This document shows positions 60,737 through 64,000 of a stretch of 64,000 nt of DNA, in pieces (the stretch's first letter is position 1; each line of letters begins with the position of its first letter). The stretch spans positions 1-64,000 of the forward strand of contig JABVXV010000151.1 of the NCBI GenBank assembly GCA_013365325.1, read 5' to 3'. The translations under genes and the position numbers were made by a program. This DNA comes from Dipetalonema caudispina. Lineage: Eukaryota > Nematoda > Chromadorea > Rhabditida > Onchocercidae. Below the pieces are notes generated by a model that was not told where the DNA came from, made no database searches, and saw nothing but the letters and a program-made list of their open reading frames with translations.

Positions 60737-60790
60737 TCATCACCATCACCACCACCACCACCACTACCACCACCATATCACCATCACCTA
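60694..60790. repeat. (CCA)n-(TCA)n compound trinucleotide repeat
   Basis: CCA units, then TCA units, then CCA again. In one plus frame it would encode Pro and Ser runs and in a minus frame Val and Met runs; neither looks like a real protein. Confidence 0.92.
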
Positions 60791-61715
60791 TCCTTCCCCT
60801 TGCTGGTGCTGTCGCCCGATACATATAACCCTCCCTTACCTCTCTTCGCCTTTTGCCTCTACTTCATTCTGTTATTTTTTCAAATTAATATTTGCAATTT
60901 TGGAAAGGTTTTCATAAATTCGACGGCCTTCGACTTTTACTTCGTTTCCTCTCACGTCGTCAAAGTGATCATACTCAGGATATATTGCTATTTCTCCTAC
61001 AGTTGATGCCATTTCTTGAAATCCAACGTCGCTGCTATCATATCATCTGCTTTGTATGATGTTGCAACGGTCGCAATTCTTGCCTCAAATTGTAAGGTTT
61101 CTTTTTTTTTTTACAACATTATTGTTATTGGTATTGCCATTGTTATTATTACCATCATCAGTGATGATAGTGACAATTGTGATAATAATGATAATAGTAA
61201 TATTTGTTACCAGTGAATTGTTACGCATATGAGTCTTGATGTGAAATAAAGACTAAAGAATTCTGCTTAGCGACTTCTAGGAAAAGTAAAATTTTGAGAG
61301 GATTTTAGCTAACTCTCTGTCTATCACTTTCAGCACTGACAAATCGATCTGATTGAGTATTAAGACAATTGCAGTTGCTCGTTTGATTATTCAGAAAAGC
61401 TTGGAAGGAACTCGTTTTACTTAAGCATTATATATGTTCCATACATTTATGGGTCAATCGTCCTTCACAGAACCCTTCCATTAATAGCATCGTTGTTCAA
61501 TTTTCACTATCGGTATCGGTACACTTAACAAAGTTAGCCATTGTCCATTAAACTGCTACAGAAGAAGCAATGATGGTGATGCTGTTTGTGCTGTTGTTGC
61601 TGCTGCAATGCCATTGATCTGTAATTGTAGGGTGTTGCTGGTTTGTGTGCGTAGAAGAAGTGAAGGATAGAAATATATCGTTCGGGACAGAGCCGTTGGT
61701 GCAGTCGCAGTCTGG

Positions 61716-61763
61716 ATGATGTCTGCAAGCTCGCTTGATGATATTGACTTGAATTCTCTCAGG
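61716..61763 (+). CDS. possible first coding exon of a gene running off the right edge
   Basis: A 16-codon frame MMSASSLDDIDLNSLR ends exactly at a consensus donor (AGG|GTAAGT, phase 0). An in-frame stop lies 45-48 nt upstream of the first Met. Composition is typical of a protein N-terminus and this stretch is less AT-rich than its surroundings. Candidate next exons in phase 0 are at 62911 (GSATWKSVISSCCCGG) and 63017 (VDLLFGNKSQRMKFAKTG), but I cannot chain them convincingly. No family recognised. Confidence 0.3.
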
Positions 61764-64000
61764 GTAAGTGAAGTATCCTTTCAAGAAGGAGGTCGATGAC
61801 CATGTTGCTATCTTCCAAATAATACCTTTCATTATTGATACTGTAACATGATACTATCCACCAGCCACTTTGAAAAGTCACCTCATAGAGTGAGATAGTT
61901 GAAAGTTGTAATATTACGATTATCAATGTTATAGTAGAGAAATATATATAGGGATAAGAGTTGCAAAGAGCAACTCATAATTAAACGGAAAAATTGAAGA
62001 GATGAGATTTGAGGAAACGAATCCTTGAATAAGTAATATTTACATGTGACTCGCAATGGAGCAAGCAAGGAGTACTTGAGAAGCGGGGATTTGTAATCAT
62101 CTTGAGTGGCATCAATAAACTATGCATTTTATTAGTTTGTAATTTTGGTAGTATATTTTCTCTTGCTTGAATGTTTAATTTTAAAAAATGTTGTATATAT
62201 TGGGGTCTAATTCCACCTGTTTATTTCGTCCAGACTGTAACAATCGAAAGATTTTTCTGTGGAAAAGTTACAAAGTAGGTCTTTGGATACATGGAAGTAT
62301 GTTCTGTACATTAATTTTTATTGGCTTAGTCTATCTATCAATTTATGAGTTCTGATTTGGTGTTGCTTAGCTATACTTCAGCTCATTATTCGAGAATAGG
62401 TGAAGAATAATCGTTTCTATCACTAAATCTTTGATTCCAGAATAATTTTAGTCATGCAAAGTTTTCTTTCTGGACTAAATATTTGATAAAAGTTACTTGA
62501 TAAAACTCTTCTTTTTCTTGTTTTTTTCGTCCATTCTGATCCAAACATTTTTACCTAAATGGTGCTATTGTGAATTTAGCTGTAGTCAGATTGATTAGTT
62601 ATGGGCTTGCATTGGTCTTAAGAAATTTATGTACCTTGATTGACTAAGGTTACTTGTTAATCTGAAATTAGATCATCTAATTTTAATAGATATACCGTTG
62701 AATCTTTGGCATGATGGCACCTCATTAACATGAGGTTAATCGATAGGCTGGATGAGAGGAACGAGAGAGGAATTTTTTCGTTCTTTTTTCTGGTTCGTTT
62801 TTTCGTTCTTGAGTCAGAAATGCATATATATGATTTCGCTTTGTCCCTCCCTTGAATCATTATCAATTCATCATTCAATCGATCGTTGAAAAATTTTCAC
62901 TTTTACTAGGGCAGTGCAACATGGAAGTCTGTGATTTCGTCTTGTTGCTGCGGGGGTAGAAGGAACGTGTGATTCATCGGATTACAATTTTGCACTTATT
63001 AGAACCCTTTTCACAGGTGGATTTATTGTTTGGTAATAAATCACAACGAATGAAATTTGCTAAGACAGGAGTTTTTCAAGAAGGTTATGTTGGCAATGCA
63101 GAAACAGCGTACTAAGACCAAGTATTCCTATTATTTGACAGATTTAATTTAGAGGATATTAAAGAAAGCTTGGTTATATGATTAGCAAGAAATTTTAATA
63201 TTATTTCATTAAAATTGCAATATTCGCAATGTTCAGTGATAGCGATATGTTTATTTGCAATGTCACCAAATGTCACCAAATAGCAATGCAAACCACTCTC
63301 CATGCATTTGGAAAGAATAATTTCTCTTCTAAGCATGCAAACACCCAACACTATCACCAACTAAGGCTTGCTTTCTCGTATTTATTATTCACCAAAAATT
63401 GTTTAGTAAAGTCATAAAAATCGGAAGTAAATGTTATTTGCACACTCTTTTTTGGAGTGTGATGCCATATTTTGCATCATGTTGGAAATTTTCTGTTATC
63501 AGTTTAATAGTTAGTCTTACTTTATATTCGAGCATAATTTTAGAGATGAAATTGATTGAAGGGGGAAAGGATTGATCTGTTTGTGTGCTATGTACACTTC
63601 ATCTGCCTCTTTGTCTTCTCTTCCTTGTATATGTATGCACGGTGAGGTTCGACGACCTTCTGCAATGTGAATCACGCGCAGCTTTTGTTGTGAAAATTTG
63701 AAATTTTTCATTAAAGACTTTTGAAATTTGACCGAGAGAGAACAAGGTTCTTTGCATCTGACTGTGGGAGTATTACACGAAGTGACACCGCGTTGATGGA
63801 TAAACATTCAGGGACTGGGCAGGTGAATGGGAGAACATTTGGAGCTTTTATCCGCAATTCACAAATTTTTCTATGTAATTTTTCACTCCCGAGTTTGCAA
63901 AACTGCAGTGAAGATACACTCACTTAAGAAGATCAAAGTTTATTGTTTAAAAAAAAAAATGGAAAAGCGCAGTTCGTTTAACCAATGTTATATTATAATA
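61764..64000. other. right-hand region, unassigned
   Basis: No confidently recognised gene. After the acceptor TTTTCACAG (63008-63016) a phase-0 frame reads VDLLFGNKSQRMKFAKTG and stays open to 63114; it could be an internal exon of the gene proposed at 61716. At 63721-63830 a less AT-rich stretch (ending MDKHSGTGQ before a GTGAAT donor-like sequence) could be another exon. Both are weak. Confidence 0.3.

Larger units (their letters stand above)
59986..61600. other. intergenic low-complexity region
   Basis: Contains (AT)n/(GTAT)n at 60513-60588 and (CCA)n/(TCA)n at 60694-60790, with otherwise AT-rich unique DNA. On the minus strand at 60257-60316 a short exon-like frame reads MNLFCLILLVIPFAFITIPL and ends in GTGAGT, which resembles a signal-peptide exon, but I found no downstream exon for it. 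Confidence 0.5.

Noticed and set aside
60615..61006. Pro/Ser-run and Val/Met-run open frames over the (CCA)n-(TCA)n repeat
   Set aside because: Homopolymeric translations of a microsatellite without flanking coding-like sequence.
61548..61832. 94-codon minus frame with Cys/His residues
   Set aside because: The better supported signal on this stretch is the plus-strand exon with a consensus donor at 61763; the minus frame ends in a repeat-derived Ser/Asn/Thr tail.

Overview
The window is AT-rich nuclear DNA from a nematode, most likely a filarial-type (clade III) worm. This rests on multi-exon genes with short GT-AG introns, pyrimidine-AG acceptors placed just upstream of start codons (the pattern of spliced-leader trans-splicing), nematode-type gene content, and abundant microsatellites and homopolymer tracts. 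The species cannot be read from sequence alone. I found no tRNA, rRNA, CRISPR array, bacterial operon, virus or complete autonomous transposon.

Five genes can be assembled exon by exon with matching splice phase. (1) 572-2384, plus: a multi-repeat beta-thymosin, one repeat per exon, like C. elegans tth-1. (2) 4449-20433, minus, probably with a further first exon at 22708-22741: a 16- or 17-exon GAP1/RASA-family Ras GTPase-activating protein (C2-C2-RasGAP-PH). (3) 31571-33067, plus: a four-exon four-helix membrane protein resembling the LAPTM4 layout. (4) 40485-44781, plus: a Barentsz/CASC3-like exon-junction-complex protein with eight exons, one of 21 nt. (5) 48298-51970, plus: a cytosolic alpha-carbonic anhydrase with all catalytic residues. 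A few weaker exon candidates are listed with low confidence (28.4, 36.3-37.6, 58.4-58.9, 61.7 and 63.0 kb).

Layout: the thymosin gene and the RasGAP gene are convergent, with about 2 kb between their stop codons. The RasGAP gene fills 4.4-22.7 kb because of introns of 5.0, 4.1, 2.3 and 1.5 kb. Its 5' end and the LAPTM-like gene are divergent, about 9 kb apart. The Barentsz-like and carbonic anhydrase genes lie in tandem on the plus strand. From 52 to 64 kb the window is mainly repeat-bearing intergenic DNA.

The genes do not form one pathway: they are separate housekeeping or signalling functions (actin-monomer binding, Ras shut-off, endolysosomal membrane, mRNP/EJC, CO2 hydration). The least ordinary structure is a pair of about 0.9-1.0 kb repeats at 53.1-54.1 and 59.1-60.0 kb. 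They lie in opposite orientation, but their inner segment, bounded by 38-bp inverted repeats, points the same way in both. That suggests a flip of the core. I see no clear sign of an undescribed multi-gene system.
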